A stretch of DNA of 64,000 nt, taken from Citrus sinensis. Its lineage: Eukaryota; Streptophyta; Magnoliopsida; Sapindales; Rutaceae. Positions 63,845 to 64,000 of the stretch are shown one piece after another (the stretch's first letter is position 1; every line of letters starts with the position of its first letter). Position numbers and translations under genes: made by a program. Location of the stretch: positions 6,802,001 through 6,866,000 of the forward strand of contig NC_068562.1 in the NCBI RefSeq assembly GCF_022201045.2. Reading direction: 5' to 3'. The notes under the pieces were generated by a model. It was given only the letters and a program-made list of their open reading frames with translations. It was not told where the DNA came from and searched no databases.

Positions 63845-64000
63845 GTAAGTTGAGCCTAATATATTGTAAGTTCTTAGTTGTTAGCTTGAGGGATATGGGC
63901 ACTCAGACACAGGAAGTGAAAAATCAATCCTTATAGAATGTCTTTTCTAGATCTTTTTTCTATTATTTTTTTCTTCTTCTCTGCACAGGAGTACTGTAAA

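Overview
The window is nuclear DNA of a eudicot plant. Genes have many GT-AG introns and AT-rich spacers. They encode plant-specific families: INDETERMINATE-domain zinc finger, cell-wall invertase with the 9-nt mini-exon, MSI4/FVE, BGAL17 and a PADRE fragment. Much of the spacer DNA is plant transposon debris. The gene set would fit a woody rosid such as Citrus, but the species is an inference from memory of these families.

Layout, left to right. 25-111: first exon of a TM9SF (nonaspanin) gene that runs off the left edge. 928-5841 (minus): a 15-exon MSI4/FVE-type WD40 gene. 6757-8254 (plus): a two-exon FHA-domain gene, divergent from MSI4. 9983-28902 (minus): a tandem array of five acid-invertase-type GH32 genes. 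From right to left, copy E (573 aa) and copy D (580 aa) are intact. Copy C is a multiply broken pseudogene carrying a hAT-like insertion. Copy B is complete apart from one extra base in exon 5. Copy A is an old, 3'-truncated pseudogene. Copy B also lacks the Asp/Lys pair linked to sucrose use, so it may have descended from a fructan-exohydrolase-like or defective-invertase branch. A solo LTR and an LTR-like relic sit between copies.

29511-31460: a Pack-MULE with about 100-bp terminal inverted repeats and an 8/9 target duplication. It carries the 3' end of a PADRE (DUF4228) gene between long internal inverted repeats, plus five tandem 31-bp palindromes. This is the most unusual structure here. 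33444-33585: a small MULE-type MITE with a perfect 9-bp duplication. 36196-37846: a second MULE with a perfect 10-bp duplication. It holds a captured gene fragment and a nested solo LTR, and ends 180 bp upstream of a start codon.

38027-42483 (plus): a 12-exon plastid-type metallo-beta-lactamase-fold hydrolase (350 aa). 43612-44363: a foldback element. 49850-52269 (plus): a three-exon INDETERMINATE-domain C2H2 transcription factor (585 aa). 52270-60741: gene-poor DNA with a hAT-like element and an approximately 815-bp tandem duplication. 60742 to the right edge (plus): the 5' part of a beta-galactosidase 17-type GH35 gene.

Exon boundaries were set by hand from splice consensus and reading-frame continuity. 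Every intact gene closes in frame across all junctions. Apart from the invertase cluster (apoplastic sucrose cleavage), the genes do not form an obvious pathway.
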